NCBI GenBank assembly: GCA_964509505.1
Contig: CAZDYP010000143.1
Span: forward strand, 1-15,213
From: CAZDYP01 sp964509505
Lineage (GTDB): Bacteria > Chloroflexota > Anaerolineae > JACRMK01
Direction: 5' to 3'
Length of the DNA: 15,213 nt
Position 1 is the first letter of the stretch. The number at the start of each line of letters is the position of its first letter. Below the pieces are notes generated by a model. That model was not told the origin of the DNA. It saw nothing but the letters and a program-made list of their open reading frames with translations, and did no database searches. The position numbers were made by a program, and so were the translations under genes. This document shows, piece after piece, positions 1 to 7,288 of the stretch.

Positions 1-2
1 CG

Positions 3-182
3 CAAGTGATTCGTCAAGCGCACATCGGCACATTGCAAGTCGGCGCGTGGGGCGATGCGGTGTTGTGGCAATTGGCGCAAGGCGCATTTGAGTTCAGCGA
101 TTCACACAAACAAACGCGCAGCGGCGCGCGCAAGTTTGTGATGGTGAAGGTCGTGAAGGGGGGCAAAGTAATTGGTAATTAA
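3..182 (+). CDS. C-terminal end of an unidentified protein, cut by the window edge
   Basis: An open frame runs from the window edge to TAA at 180-182 and gives about 59 residues. The piece contains G-T-L-Q-V-G-A-W-G-D-A-V-L-W-Q-L-A-Q-G-A-F-E-F followed by a basic tail. The spacing of a small-residue stretch, G-x-x-A, a hydrophobic helix and a final G-x-F-x-F resembles the end of DUF4388 (PATAN) regulatory domains, but this is a pattern memory and not a firm assignment. The last residues (K-V-I-G-N) and the stop codon are encoded by an AATTGGT-type heptamer sequence that also occurs at other gene ends here, so the natural C-terminus may have been changed by that repeat. Being a coding gene is likely; its function is uncertain. 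Confidence 0.5.
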   Translation, partial: QVIRQAHIGTLQVGAWGDAVLWQLAQGAFEFSDSHKQTRSGARKFVMVKVVKGGKVIGN

Positions 183-336
183 CGTCAATGCGGGATAAGT
201 TGCGGGCGATGGAACATCACGCCGACTCACCGCGAAACCCGCCGGCGCGGGTTCAGTTCCAGCCGACGGCGGTCGGCTTGGCGCTGCGTTGCGCGCATTG
301 CCTTCGCTGTGGCTTATCCCGAATTCACGTTAATTA
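176..336. repeat. 161-bp non-coding element with 24-bp terminal inverted repeats
   Basis: Positions 176-199 and 313-336 are inverted repeats matching at 22 of 24 positions, beginning TAATTAACGT and ending GGGATAAG. Inside lie two perfect hairpins with 7-bp stems and 4-nt loops, at 236-253 (AACCCGC / GCGGGTT) and 261-278 (AGCCGAC / GTCGGCT). No open frame fits inside. Size, terminal inverted repeats and lack of coding suggest a miniature inverted-repeat element or a folded RNA. The left end overlaps the stop codon of the preceding partial gene, so it sits exactly at a gene end and could act as a 3' structure. No clear target-site duplication is visible, although ATTGG occurs just outside both ends (171-175 and 340-344). 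Confidence 0.6.
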
Positions 337-417
337 GTCATTGGGGGTTGGAGGTTATAAATTGGAGGCTCGAGACAGCGAAGTGGCGCCGATGAAATCG
401 AGCATTGGAGATTAGCG

Positions 418-1488
418 ATGACAAGTTTTCGTTTTTTCCCCAATTGGTTGTTGTGCTTGACGCTGTGGCTGTGGGTGGCAGCTTGTTCAGCTGCGACGCC
501 CACGCTTGCGCCGTCCACAACCCCATCACCGACACCGCAAAATACGCTGACACCGGCGCCTCTTCCCACTGCCACACCCACGTTCACTCCTACACTAACT
601 CCAACACCCCCTCCCACCGTTACGCCCACCCCGACGCCCACGCCCGACCCGTTCGCCGCGTTGACGATTGATGGCTTGTCTGCGCGCACTTATGGCGGCG
701 GCGAGCTGCAAATCAAAGAAGGGTACGGTTCCAATGCGTCGTTCACGCGCACGCTGATCGCGTATCCCAGCGATGGGCTCACGATTTATGGCTTTATGAA
801 CGTGCCGCGCAATGCAGGCTCGTATCCTGTCGTCATCGTGTTGCACGGCTACATCAATCCAGCGATATACAACACGATTGCATATACGACACGGTATGCC
901 GATGCGCTCGCACGCGCGGGTTATCTGGTGATTCACCCCAATCTGCGCGGCTATCCACCATCTGACGGCGGACCCAATCCCTATCGTGTGGGCATGGCGA
1001 TTGACGTGCTGAACCTCATCGCCCTCATCAAACAACAAGCAGGCAAAGAAGGACCGCTGCAAAAGGCTAACGCCAATGCCATCGGTTTGTGGGGACACAG
1101 CATGGGGGGGGGTATCTCGACGCGTGTCATGGTCGTCAATGCGGATGTGCGCGCTGTCGTGTTATATGGCGCGGTGAGCGGCAACGAAGGAGAGAATGCC
1201 AAGCGCTTCCCCGCTAACGCCATTGACGTGCCAGCGGACACACTCCAGAAAATTTCGGCGGTCAACTATTTCGAGCGTGTTACCGCAGCGGTGAGCATTC
1301 ATCACAGCGACGCCGACCCTACCGTGCCTATCGAATGGTCGCGCGATACGTGCGAGCGCCTGCAGCAATTGCGGAAGCGCGTCGAATGCTTCACCTACAA
1401 CGGCTTGCCGCACACCTTCAACGGCGAAGGCGATCAGCTGTTCATGCAGCGCGTGCAAGCATTCTTTGATGCTCACTTGAAGCATTGA
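418..1488 (+). CDS. Secreted lipoprotein alpha/beta hydrolase (peptidase S9 / dienelactone hydrolase-like)
   Basis: 356 residues. The N-terminus has a hydrophobic stretch ending in V-A-A-C, a lipobox with Cys23 as the lipid-attached residue, so the enzyme is probably anchored outside the membrane. Residues 27-78 are a Pro/Thr-rich linker. The hydrolase domain covers about 85-356: oxyanion-type H-G-Y at 143-145, nucleophile elbow G-H-S-M-G with Ser228, probable acid Asp300 in S-D-A-D-P-T-V-P, and His332 in L-P-H-T-F. The triad is complete and the spacing fits serine hydrolases of the prolyl oligopeptidase / dienelactone hydrolase group; the substrate cannot be told. The ATG start is preceded by GGAG at 407-410 with 7 nt spacing. 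The Gly/Val-rich frames opposite the linker are artefacts of its repetitive codons. Confidence 0.88.
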   Translation: MTSFRFFPNWLLCLTLWLWVAACSAATPTLAPSTTPSPTPQNTLTPAPLPTATPTFTPTLTPTPPPTVTPTPTPTPDPFAALTIDGLSARTYGGGELQIKEGYGSNASFTRTLIAYPSDGLTIYGFMNVPRNAGSYPVVIVLHGYINPAIYNTIAYTTRYADALARAGYLVIHPNLRGYPPSDGGPNPYRVGMAIDVLNLIALIKQQAGKEGPLQKANANAIGLWGHSMGGGISTRVMVVNADVRAVVLYGAVSGNEGENAKRFPANAIDVPADTLQKISAVNYFERVTAAVSIHHSDADPTVPIEWSRDTCERLQQLRKRVECFTYNGLPHTFNGEGDQLFMQRVQAFFDAHLKH

Positions 1489-1522
1489 CATTGCGTGATT
1501 ATTTCGTCTCTGCATTTTCTTG

Positions 1523-1528
1523 TATAAT
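1523..1528 (+). promoter_or_regulatory. Putative -10 element (TATAAT) upstream of the DUF4013 gene
   Basis: A perfect TATAAT lies 47 nt before the chosen ATG at 1575 and just after the hydrolase stop. No good -35 hexamer is present at 16-18 nt spacing. A TTGACA exists at 1485-1490, but the 32-nt gap is too long for one promoter. Transcription from here would leave a leader of about 40 nt including the GGAG site. Confidence 0.4.
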
Positions 1529-1574
1529 TTCGCTCACCGCACCGCTGGCTGTTATTTCCTTCTGGAGAATTCGC

Positions 1575-2285
1575 ATGAATTACGAGAGATCATTCCGCTT
1601 TGTCACAGAAGACGAGCAATGGCTTAGTAAGGTGATCATTGGCGGCTTGCTGTATTGGGTTAGCGGGTTCATCATTCCTTTGCTCCCCTTGCTTGGCTAC
1701 CTCATCGAATTACTGCAAAACGTCATGCGTAGCAATCCCTCTCCATTGCCAACATGGGACAATTTCGACGTGAAGTTCAAGAAGGGGCTCAATGCCTTCG
1801 TCATTGGGTTGGTTTATTTCGCACCGCTGTTACTGGTGGCGTGTTGTTTTAGCTTGGGCGTAGTGGGGTTGGGCGCGGCTTCGGGCAATGGTCGCAGCGC
1901 CAATGACACAGCCAGCAGCCTCGTCTTCATGCTAACCCTTTGCTTCATGTGCTTTACGTTCCTCTACGTCATCGTCGCCTCGGTATTCACCTCTGCCGCC
2001 ACCATCTTTTACGCTGCTAACGAACAATTATCGGATGCGTTTAAGTTCGGCGATGTTTTGACTTTCATCCGCAACAATGCGAGCCAGCTCATCCCCGCTA
2101 TCTTAGTAGCATGCGTCGCCAACCTCGTAGCCGCTCTAGTGGGCGCAGTCGCGTGTGGCGTCGGGTCGCTCATCACCGTTCCCTTTGCGATGATGGTGCA
2201 ATACCATCTACTCGGTCAAGTCTATCAAGCCTCGCTTGGCGCAGCCTCTGCCGCAGCGATGACGCCCCCAAGCCCAAGCATGTAG
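1575..2285 (+). CDS. DUF4013 family integral membrane protein
   Basis: 236 residues from ATG 1575. A longer frame opens at 1485, but the ATG at 1575 has GGAG at 1564-1567 with 7 nt spacing, and its N-terminus (F-R-F-V-T-E-D-E-Q-W) matches the usual DUF4013 opening, in which an acidic, Trp-containing segment precedes the first membrane helix. The extra 30 residues of the longer frame would span the TATAAT box and are unlikely. Long hydrophobic segments separated by short loops suggest about five to six membrane helices; a central N-F-D-V-K-F-K-K-G-L is the typical cytoplasmic stretch of the family. The function of DUF4013 proteins is not established. The gene ends at a strong terminator and is probably a single-gene unit. 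Confidence 0.8.
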   Translation: MNYERSFRFVTEDEQWLSKVIIGGLLYWVSGFIIPLLPLLGYLIELLQNVMRSNPSPLPTWDNFDVKFKKGLNAFVIGLVYFAPLLLVACCFSLGVVGLGAASGNGRSANDTASSLVFMLTLCFMCFTFLYVIVASVFTSAATIFYAANEQLSDAFKFGDVLTFIRNNASQLIPAILVACVANLVAALVGAVACGVGSLITVPFAMMVQYHLLGQVYQASLGAASAAAMTPPSPSM

Positions 2286-2309
2286 CGCGCATCACTGCAG
2301 CCACCGCAC

Positions 2310-2338
2310 AAAGGTCGAGGCATCCCCCTCGACCTTTT
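2310..2338 (+). terminator. Intrinsic terminator after the DUF4013 gene
   Basis: An 11-bp perfect stem (AAAGGTCGAGG / CCTCGACCTTT) with a 6-nt loop ends in TTTT, 24 nt after the DUF4013 stop. The run of A before the stem gives a short U-like tract on the other strand as well, but no gene converges here. Confidence 0.8.
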
Positions 2339-2364
2339 GCATTTCGACCCATCTCTCCCAACTT

Positions 2365-2386
2365 CCAATTACCAATTACCAATTAC
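2365..2386. repeat. (CCAATTA)n heptamer array, three units
   Basis: Three tandem CCAATTA units run to 3 nt before the methyltransferase start codon and take the place where a Shine-Dalgarno sequence would be. Related, partly decayed copies occur at 164-182, 3104-3124, 3211-3230 and 3336-3354. Short tandem heptamers of this kind are known as dispersed repeats in cyanobacteria, and I recall similar ones in Chloroflexota. Confidence 0.7.
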
Positions 2387-2388
2387 TC

Positions 2389-3114
2389 ATGAACGACAAA
2401 GCCATCACCCTCGGTCATCCCAGTTATGTCTGGCGCTTCGGACAAGATCGCCGCCTCGACATGATGCGCCGTTACGCGCCGCTCGCGGGACAGTGTGTTC
2501 TCGACATCGGCTGTGGCATAGGCGCGTATGTCAAAAAATTTGCGGCGCAGCGCGCGCAGTCGTTCGGAGTGGATATTGAGCTGGAACGCTTGCAACGCGC
2601 GCAACTCACGACGCTCGCGCAAGCGGTCTCCGAGCGATTGCCTTTCGGCGATGATTCGTTCGATATGGCGTTGTTGCACGAAGTCATCGAGCATGTGCAG
2701 GATGATCGGCAAACGATTGCCGAAGCGGTGCGCGTCGTGAAACCGCGTGGGCGCGTCATCATCTTCGCGCCGAATCGTGGCTGGCCCTTCGAGACGCACG
2801 GCTGCTTCTGGCGCGGGCAATATCATTTTGGCAACATCCCACTCATCCCATATCTGCCCGACCCGCTGCGCCAGCGCTTCGCGCCGCACGTCCGCACGTA
2901 CACCGTCAATAGCATCCGCAAGTTGACCGACGGTTTGCCTTGTCACATTGTCACGCACACGCAAATCTATCCCGGTTACGACAATCTCATTGCGCGCCGT
3001 CCCATGCTCGGCAAGGCGTTGCGCGCAGTGACTTACACATTGGAGGCGACGCCGCTGCGCGTGTTGGGGTTGTCGCATCTGTTGGTGTTGGAAAAAGTAA
3101 AAAGTAATTCGTAA
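2389..3114 (+). CDS. Class I SAM-dependent methyltransferase (Methyltransf_11 type)
   Basis: 241 residues. Motif I is V-L-D-I-G-C-G-I-G (37-45), the acidic end of strand 2 is V-D-I-E (61-64), and the motif around 84-103 (L-P-F-G-D-D-S-F-D ... E-V-I-E-H-V) is typical of UbiE/Methyltransf_11 enzymes; V-V-K-P-R-G at 116-121 is the usual post-motif III turn. The protein should bind S-adenosylmethionine and methylate a small molecule or lipid in the cytoplasm; the acceptor is unknown. The ATG has no Shine-Dalgarno site because a heptamer array abuts it, so translation may be leaderless or weak. The last codons (K-V-K-S-N-S-stop) lie in a degenerate heptamer too, so both ends of this gene are bordered by that repeat. 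Confidence 0.88.
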   Translation: MNDKAITLGHPSYVWRFGQDRRLDMMRRYAPLAGQCVLDIGCGIGAYVKKFAAQRAQSFGVDIELERLQRAQLTTLAQAVSERLPFGDDSFDMALLHEVIEHVQDDRQTIAEAVRVVKPRGRVIIFAPNRGWPFETHGCFWRGQYHFGNIPLIPYLPDPLRQRFAPHVRTYTVNSIRKLTDGLPCHIVTHTQIYPGYDNLIARRPMLGKALRAVTYTLEATPLRVLGLSHLLVLEKVKSNS

Positions 3115-3248
3115 TTGGGATTGGCTATGCGTCGTTGCAGGGTATAGTCGGCTTTGGGTTTGTTTTCCCATAATGGTAAAATTCACCACACCTCAACGCA
3201 CTTCAATCACTAATCGCCAATTACCAATCGCTCCTGTCAAGAAGACAT

Positions 3249-3330
3249 GCGTCCGTGCGGACGCGCGCGCGCGGCGTTAGAGAACGCCGCCGCCTCATCA
3301 TGTTCCGCCACGCGCAATTTCTGAACATGA
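3249..3330. repeat. Triple-hairpin intergenic element upstream of the PBP gene
   Basis: Three consecutive perfect hairpins: 3249-3264 (GCGTCC / GGACGC, 4-nt loop), 3271-3290 (GCGGCGTT / AACGCCGC, 4-nt loop) and 3298-3330 (TCATGTTC / GAACATGA, 17-nt loop). Degenerate CCAATTA heptamers flank it at 3211-3230 and 3336-3354, as if it had been inserted in such an array. No open frame. It could be a folded leader RNA of the penicillin-binding protein or a palindromic repeat element. A run of alternating CG lies between the first two hairpins. Confidence 0.5.
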
Positions 3331-3360
3331 GCGTTGCCAATTGCTAATTACTCGCAGGCT

Positions 3361-6300
3361 ATGAACACAAACAAAGTCCGTTTCATTCAAAAACGCCACA
3401 AGCCACAGAATCATTCTGTGCGTTTGTTGGCGCAAGTCAGCGCGGGGGTAATGGCGCTCGTCATCGCGCTATTCGTCGTGCTGTTCGGGGGAAGTATCGC
3501 GGCAGTGTTAGCCGTGTACAACTATTATGCCAGCACGCTGCCGCCTGCCGAGCTCATCGGCAGACAGACGCAACAAGCGTTCAAGACGACGAAGATTTAC
3601 GACCGCACAGGGACGGTGTTGCTGTACGAAGTCTTCGACCCGCAAGGCGGCAACCGTACGCACGTCCCGCTCAACAAAATTCCCAAGGTTTTGCGCGAGG
3701 CGGTCATCGCCAACGAAGACCAACGCTTCTACGATGAAGGGGCGACCTTCTTCGGCATTGATCCCATTGGCATTGGGCGCGCCGCTTGGGCAATTATTCG
3801 CGGTCAACAGATTCAAGGCGCGAGCGGCATCTCACAACAGCTCGTGCGCAATGTGGTGATGACGCCCGAAGAACGCATCGAGGTCAGCCTCCAACGCAAA
3901 ATCAAAGAAGCAGTGCTGGCCATCGAGCTCAATCGTCGTTATGGCAAGGACGAAATTTTTGAGATGTATCTCAACACAATTTCGTATGGCCGTCTGGCGT
4001 ATGGCGTCGAAGCGGCGGCGCAAGCGTATTTCGGCAAGCGCGTTGAGGATCTAACCTTGGCTGAGGCGACCGCGCTTTCGATCATTCCCCAATTCCCTGC
4101 TGCGAACAGTCCGTGCGAAGACAATCCCTATCGTGAGCAAGCGCGCGTCAAGCAACACGTCGCCATTGACGCGATGCTGCGCCAAGGGTACATCACGACC
4201 GACCAAGCCATCGAAGCGAAGTTCACGCCCATCAAATGTTTTCAGCAAGTGTTCGACATCAAAGCGCCGCATTTCGTCTTCTACGTCCGCAAATTATTGG
4301 AAGAACAATTCGGCGCGACCCAAGTGTATCAAGGCGGCTTGAAAGTCATTACCACACTCGACATGGATTGGCAAAGCGCCGCCGAAGAGCTCGCGCGCGA
4401 ACAAATCGCCAAGCTGCTCTCGCAGAAAAAGAACGTCACCAATGCCGCGCTCGTCGCCATTGATCCGCGCACGGGTGAAATCAAAACGATGGTGGGCAGC
4501 ATTGACTATTTCAACAAGGCGATTGATGGACAGGTGAACATCGCGCTGGCGAATCGGCAACCAGGCTCGTCGTTCAAACTGTTCACGTATCTGACGGCGT
4601 TTGAAAAAGGCTACACGCCCGCGACGATGTTGCTCGATGTGCGTACTTCGTTCCCCGACCCCCCCAATCCACCGTACGTGCCTGAAAATTACACGCGCTC
4701 GTTCAACGGTCCAACGCGCGTGCGGCAGGCGTTGGCGCGGTCGTACAATGTGCCTGCGGTCGAGATGCTCTCGCTCGTCAGCGTGAAGCCGGTCGTCGAG
4801 CTCGCGCATCGCATGGGCATCAACACGCTCAACAAAGAATTTTACGGGCTCGCATTGACGTTGGGCGGCGGCGAAGTGGCGCTGTTGGATTTGACGTATG
4901 CCTATGGCGTCGTCGCCAATCAAGGCGTGATGGCCGGCGCGCCGGTGCTAACCGATCAACGTCGCCCAGGTTATCGTGAGCTCAACCCCGTCGCTATCCT
5001 CAAAGTAGAAGACTCGAATGGCAAAGTGCTATACGAATATAAGAAGCCTGAGACGAAAAGCATTGTCAGTCCGCAGGTGGCATATCTGATGACCGACATT
5101 CTTTCGGATAATGGCGCGCGCGCCGCCGTGTTTGGCTCGAACTCCGCATTGAAATTATCGCGCCTCGCGGCTGCGAAGACGGGCACGACCAATGACTTTC
5201 GTGACAATTGGACGTTGGGCTATACACCCCAACTCGTCGTCGGCGTATGGGCAGGCAACAACGATAACTCGCCGATGGACAACTCGTCGGGCTCGACGGG
5301 CGCAGCGCCCATTTGGCACGACTTCATGGAATACGCGCTCAAAGATATGCCCATCGAAGATTTTCAACTACCCGAAAACATCGTCGCCGTGAACATCTGC
5401 GCCACCTCAGGGTTGTTGCCCTCGCAATACTGCCCCAACACCGTGCGCGAAATTTTTATCAAAGGCACCGAGCCGACGCAACCCGACAACATCTGGCAAC
5501 CGTTCCGCATTTGCAAACCGTCGGGCAAGCTGGCCACGATTTATTGTCCCGCCGATCAGATTGAGACGAAGACGTTCCCCATCTACCCGCCCAAAGCGGC
5601 GGATTGGGTGCGCGAAACCAATGTGCCACAACCGCCCACCGATTACGACTCGACCTTTGGTCCGCAAACGGTGGCTGGCGACGTGGCGATCATCACGCCG
5701 AAACCCTATGCGTACGTGCGCGGGCTCACGCCGATTGTCGGCAACGCGAGGGCAGGCGACTTCCAATTGTATCGGCTCGAATATGGCACAGGGCTCGACC
5801 CGAATGCGTGGACGCAGCTGGGCGGCGACCACAACAATCAAGTGGACAAGAGCCAACTCGAAGTGTGGGACACGACGAAGCTGGCAGATGGGCTCTACAC
5901 CTTGCAGCTCATCGTCGTGCATGGCAACGGCGTGCGTAAGCAAAATACGGTGCATGTCAACGTGGACAATCGCGCGCCCACCGTGCGGATGCAAAATCCT
6001 AGCCCCAATCAGTTGTATGTCGCGGAGGATAGCGAAGAGATTAACATCCAAGTAGATGCGCGCGACAACATGAGCATGGATCGCGTGGAGTTTTTCGTGG
6101 ACGGCGAGAGCATCGGCTTCAACAAGGTCGCGCCGTTCACGCGCCGTTGGAAGATCAAGATGTGGGACAAGAAGAACCTGACGCCGGGCGATGTGGTGAA
6201 GAAGATCGAGGAGATCACGAACCCCGACGGCAGCAAAATGTTGGCGGAAGTCGTGGAAAGCGAAGTCATCGAGCAACCGAACAATCGCCTGCTGATGCGC

Positions 6301-6504
6301 TTCCGACACGGCGGCAGCATCATCGTGGATTCGGGTGGTTACACCGAGACGCACGTCGTCCACATCGTCGCTTACGATGCGGCAGGCAACGCGACCGAGG
6401 GACCGAAGATTCCCTTCGTCGTGATTCACAAGCCGAAGAAGACTTCCATGCTGCAACCGCGTGAATGGCTGTTGGATGGGGAGCGGCGAATGCGTGAAGC
6501 GTGA
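3361..6504 (+). CDS. Bifunctional class A penicillin-binding protein (GT51 glycosyltransferase + transpeptidase) with Ig-like C-terminus
   Basis: 1047 residues from ATG 3361; an in-frame TTG at 3334 lies inside a heptamer repeat and is rejected. One membrane anchor at about 26-52 follows a basic N-terminus. The GT51 domain (about 75-260) has E-D-Q-R-F with Glu119, G-A-S-G-I-S-Q-Q-L at 153-161 and R-K-I-K-E with Glu183. The transpeptidase has S-S-F-K (Ser403, Lys406), S-Y-N (461-463) and K-T-G (606-608), so both active sites are present. It should polymerise lipid II and cross-link peptidoglycan outside the membrane. Beyond 675 come two C-x-x-S-G-x-L...Y-C-P repeats (C680/C691 and C718/C729), possibly two disulfides, then about 300 residues of Ig/fibronectin-like beta domains with R-A-P-T-V and A-Y-D-A-A-G-N signatures. 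The GT51 motif lacks the usual His after E-D-x-x-F and reads D-E-G-A-T-F-F. Confidence 0.93.
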   Translation: MNTNKVRFIQKRHKPQNHSVRLLAQVSAGVMALVIALFVVLFGGSIAAVLAVYNYYASTLPPAELIGRQTQQAFKTTKIYDRTGTVLLYEVFDPQGGNRTHVPLNKIPKVLREAVIANEDQRFYDEGATFFGIDPIGIGRAAWAIIRGQQIQGASGISQQLVRNVVMTPEERIEVSLQRKIKEAVLAIELNRRYGKDEIFEMYLNTISYGRLAYGVEAAAQAYFGKRVEDLTLAEATALSIIPQFPAANSPCEDNPYREQARVKQHVAIDAMLRQGYITTDQAIEAKFTPIKCFQQVFDIKAPHFVFYVRKLLEEQFGATQVYQGGLKVITTLDMDWQSAAEELAREQIAKLLSQKKNVTNAALVAIDPRTGEIKTMVGSIDYFNKAIDGQVNIALANRQPGSSFKLFTYLTAFEKGYTPATMLLDVRTSFPDPPNPPYVPENYTRSFNGPTRVRQALARSYNVPAVEMLSLVSVKPVVELAHRMGINTLNKEFYGLALTLGGGEVALLDLTYAYGVVANQGVMAGAPVLTDQRRPGYRELNPVAILKVEDSNGKVLYEYKKPETKSIVSPQVAYLMTDILSDNGARAAVFGSNSALKLSRLAAAKTGTTNDFRDNWTLGYTPQLVVGVWAGNNDNSPMDNSSGSTGAAPIWHDFMEYALKDMPIEDFQLPENIVAVNICATSGLLPSQYCPNTVREIFIKGTEPTQPDNIWQPFRICKPSGKLATIYCPADQIETKTFPIYPPKAADWVRETNVPQPPTDYDSTFGPQTVAGDVAIITPKPYAYVRGLTPIVGNARAGDFQLYRLEYGTGLDPNAWTQLGGDHNNQVDKSQLEVWDTTKLADGLYTLQLIVVHGNGVRKQNTVHVNVDNRAPTVRMQNPSPNQLYVAEDSEEINIQVDARDNMSMDRVEFFVDGESIGFNKVAPFTRRWKIKMWDKKNLTPGDVVKKIEEITNPDGSKMLAEVVESEVIEQPNNRLLMRFRHGGSIIVDSGGYTETHVVHIVAYDAAGNATEGPKIPFVVIHKPKKTSMLQPREWLLDGERRMREA

Positions 6505-6533
6505 AGCGCGGCGTGTGGCGCGTAAGAATGTAG

Positions 6534-6577
6534 AACCCCCTTGCGACTTTGTGCTGCTGAAGTCGCAAGGGGGTTTT
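6534..6577 (+). terminator. Strong intrinsic terminator after the PBP gene
   Basis: A perfect 16-bp stem (AACCCCCTTGCGACTT and its complement at 6560-6575) with a 10-nt loop is followed by TTTTGTGTTT. It lies 29 nt after the PBP stop and just before the end of the convergent toxin gene. On the minus strand no U-rich tract follows, so it acts mainly on the + strand transcript. Confidence 0.88.
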
Positions 6578-6581
6578 GTGT

Positions 6582-7011
6582 TTAAGGTGATGTGCCCTTC
6601 AACCAATCGCGCTCGATTTCGGCGATGAGGAAGGGCAAATTGGGTTGGGTGAAACTGAGGTCGGGCGCGGGGATGCGGTTGTGTTTGATGTCGGGCGGGA
6701 TATGTTTGTGGTGGGGATGGCTTTGGGCAAGTGTTGGATCGTTGGGATGTTCTTGCGAATCATACCAATACAGTTTTTCGGCGCCGCGCCACACTTCGTA
6801 GCCATAACCGCGAATACGGTTCACCGTGGGACCGAAGGTCAGCTTTTCATGCACCACCAAACGAATTTGGTTGCCCACTTCGACCTCGCCAATAACCTCG
6901 GCGACGGTTGAGCCGCGTCGAATGACAACTAACGTCGAGCGCGTGACGTTTGGATATTGATCAACTAACGAGTAGATGAACAGCTCGTACTCAGGCAGGG
7001 AATGGGTTCAT
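6582..7011 (-). pseudogene. TumE/DUF6516-family toxin, reading frame broken near its start by one base
   Basis: The frame ending in TAA at 6584-6582 encodes R-G-Y-G-Y-E-V-W, L-Y-W-Y-D, the pattern H-P-N-D-P-T-L-A, P-H-H-K-H-I-P-P and a C-terminal N-L-P-F-L-I-A-E-I-E. This matches my memory of TumE-like (DUF6516) toxins, where R/WYD and PHHKH are the conserved core. As given, the only in-frame ATG/GTG/TTG is GTG at 6878, giving 98 residues. Coding character continues upstream in the same frame (L-P-E-Y-E-L-F-I-Y-S-L-V-D-Q-Y-P) to a TGA that overlaps an ATG at 7011 in the next frame. That ATG has AAGGA 9 nt upstream and overlaps the antitoxin end. Removing one G from GGG at 7004-7006 (+ strand) would join ATG to the toxin frame, giving about 142 residues, near the size I expect for the family. 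So either a natural frameshift silences the toxin or the base is an assembly error. Confidence 0.72.
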
Positions 7012-7288
7012 GGCGAGCGGTCCTTGCAATGAGCTCAGTTAAGGTGGAGCGAGCTTGCAATTGGCGTACAGCGTCCTTATACAGAGTCAGGCGTTCTTCC
7101 AAAATTTCGTAAGAAGCGGCCCATGTGCTCCAATCCAACACCCACGCTGAATCTTCGGGTTCTTCACCATTTTTGTATGCTTCATAAAACACTTCAGTCG
7201 GCATCCCGTACTTACGCTCAAATACGAGCAGGTCTTCGCGCATCGCGTGAATGTCTTGCAAAATATCGTCCAGTGTCAGCGATTTCAT
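6965..7288 (-). CDS. Antitoxin-like partner of the TumE-type toxin
   Basis: 107 residues from ATG 7288, with GGGAGG at 7300-7295 and 6 nt spacing, a strong ribosome site. The N-terminal half is a charged helix (L-D-D-I-L-Q-D-I-H-A-M-R-E-D-L-L-V-F-E-R) followed by K-Y-G-M-P-T-E-V-F-Y-E-A-Y-K-N-G-E-E-P and W-V-L-D-W-S-T-W. I recall small proteins of this kind next to DUF6516 toxins. It is not a recognised DNA-binding fold, so whether it neutralises the toxin directly is inferred from gene order and overlap. The last residues (I-P-C-L-S-T-S-C-S-S-T-R) look unlike the rest. With the single-base correction proposed for the toxin, this frame would instead end H-E-P-F-P-A at a TGA just inside the toxin gene. 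Confidence 0.7.
   Translation of the reverse strand: MKSLTLDDILQDIHAMREDLLVFERKYGMPTEVFYEAYKNGEEPEDSAWVLDWSTWAASYEILEERLTLYKDAVRQLQARSTLTELIARTARHEPIPCLSTSCSSTR

Noticed and set aside
330..689. Minus-strand frame rich in Gly-Val repeats
   Set aside because: It is the complement of the Pro/Thr-rich linker codons of the hydrolase; the same artefact appears opposite 11302-11778.
1485..1528. TTGACA at 1485 paired with TATAAT at 1523 as one promoter
   Set aside because: The spacing is 32 nt, against 16-18 nt for a sigma-70 type promoter; only the -10 was kept.
2383..3189. Long minus-strand frame of 268 codons
   Set aside because: It lies opposite the methyltransferase, which has all family motifs; the Arg/His-rich product and lack of a ribosome site mark it as a shadow.
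3334..3360. TTG start for the PBP
   Set aside because: It falls inside a heptamer remnant and has no ribosome site; ATG 3361 gives a normal basic N-terminus before the membrane helix.
5407..6606. Minus-strand frame of 399 codons
   Set aside because: Opposite the C-terminal half of the PBP and running through its terminator; composition is Arg/His-rich and no domain is recognisable.
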